From the NCBI GenBank assembly GCA_019236085.1, contig JAFAJR010000084.1, positions 1 through 6,836 on the forward strand: 6,836 nucleotides of DNA, in the 5' to 3' direction. The notes under the pieces were generated by a model, which worked only from the letters and a program-made list of their open reading frames with translations, ran no database searches and had not been told where the DNA came from. Positions 6,683 through 6,836 of this stretch are shown here, one piece after another (the first letter of the stretch is position 1; each line of letters opens with the position of its first letter). Both the position numbers and the translations under genes were made by a program. The stretch comes from Candidatus Dormiibacterota bacterium. GTDB taxonomy: Bacteria > Chloroflexota > Dormibacteria > Aeolococcales > Aeolococcaceae.

Positions 6683-6721
6683 ATGCTCGACGGCTGTTTT
6701 GACGCGCCGGGCGAGCCGTGA
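6683..6721 (+). CDS. Possible 12-codon leader mini-ORF
   Basis: ATG 6683 opens a 12-codon frame (MLDGCFDAPGEP) whose TGA at 6719-6721 overlaps the GTG start of the next membrane-protein gene in a GTGA arrangement. The ATG lies 7 bases after a TACAAT box, as expected for a leaderless start. An in-frame ATG at 6674 would give 15 codons but overlaps the -10 box. If translated, its likely role is to deliver ribosomes to the downstream GTG, which lacks a clear Shine-Dalgarno sequence. The frame is too short for statistical support, and the peptide resembles nothing I know. Confidence 0.3.
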   Translation: MLDGCFDAPGEP

Positions 6722-6836
6722 ACGGGGTCGCGTTCTACGTGCTGGCGGCGATCATCGTTGCCGGCGCCGCCACGACTGTGCTCGTCCCGCGCCTGCTTCA
6801 GGCGGGCGCCGCTCTGGCGGCGACCATCGTCGTCGT
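6718..6836 (+). CDS. Membrane protein N-terminus, possibly NADH-quinone oxidoreductase subunit J; runs off window
   Basis: Only the first 39 codons are present. GTG 6718 starts MNGVAFYVLAAIIVAG, a first transmembrane helix, followed by a short polar turn (VPRLLQAG) and the beginning of a second hydrophobic segment. A helix beginning AFYVLAA, then an Arg-containing turn, then another helix resembles the N-terminus of NuoJ, the membrane subunit of respiratory complex I. That similarity is loose and rests on a short stretch. No other nuo gene is visible in the window. The GTG overlaps the stop of a 12-codon mini-ORF. The presence of a membrane-protein gene is fairly secure; the NuoJ identity is tentative. 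Confidence 0.5.
   Translation, partial: MNGVAFYVLAAIIVAGAATTVLVPRLLQAGAALAATIVV

Overview
This is a dense, high-GC (roughly 70% by eye) bacterial chromosomal segment made of housekeeping genes, with no mobile element, CRISPR array, tRNA or rRNA. Most starts are GTG, neighbouring genes overlap by 1 to 4 bases, Shine-Dalgarno sequences are rare, and two promoters look leaderless (a TATACT or TACAAT hexamer 7-8 bases before an ATG). The sulfur-carrier protein resembles mycobacterial CysO and the DNA glycosylase belongs to an Fpg subfamily common in actinobacteria. These features suggest an actinobacterium or another high-GC Terrabacteria lineage (Chloroflexota or Dormibacterota type). The sequence alone does not fix the phylum.

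Positions 1-3214 (plus strand) hold an aromatic amino-acid operon: the 3' part of trpB, then trpA, then aroA, each joined to the next by a GTGA stop/start overlap. AroA makes EPSP, the precursor of chorismate. TrpA and TrpB form tryptophan synthase, the end of one chorismate branch. The operon ends abruptly after aroA, where a strong Shine-Dalgarno sequence and an overlapping ATG lead only into a 22-codon frame.

Positions 3243-4849 hold a divergent pair sharing a roughly 104-bp intergenic region: an Fpg/Nei-family DNA glycosylase on the minus strand, convergent with aroA, and a Nudix-type predicted phosphoesterase on the plus strand. The pairing suggests, but does not prove, a shared role in handling damaged bases or nucleotides.

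Positions 4862-6651 (plus strand) look like a second transcription unit: a leaderless-type promoter, a CysO/MoaD-like ubiquitin-fold sulfur carrier, the tRNA 2-thiouridylase MnmA, and a three-helix membrane protein of unknown function. A sulfur carrier next to a tRNA-thiolating enzyme is the most interesting context in the window, especially as the carrier ends in Gly-Gly-Gly-Arg rather than a free Gly-Gly.

Positions 6652-6836 contain a second leaderless-type promoter, a possible 12-codon mini-ORF, and the first 39 codons of a membrane protein that may be NuoJ-like and runs off the window.
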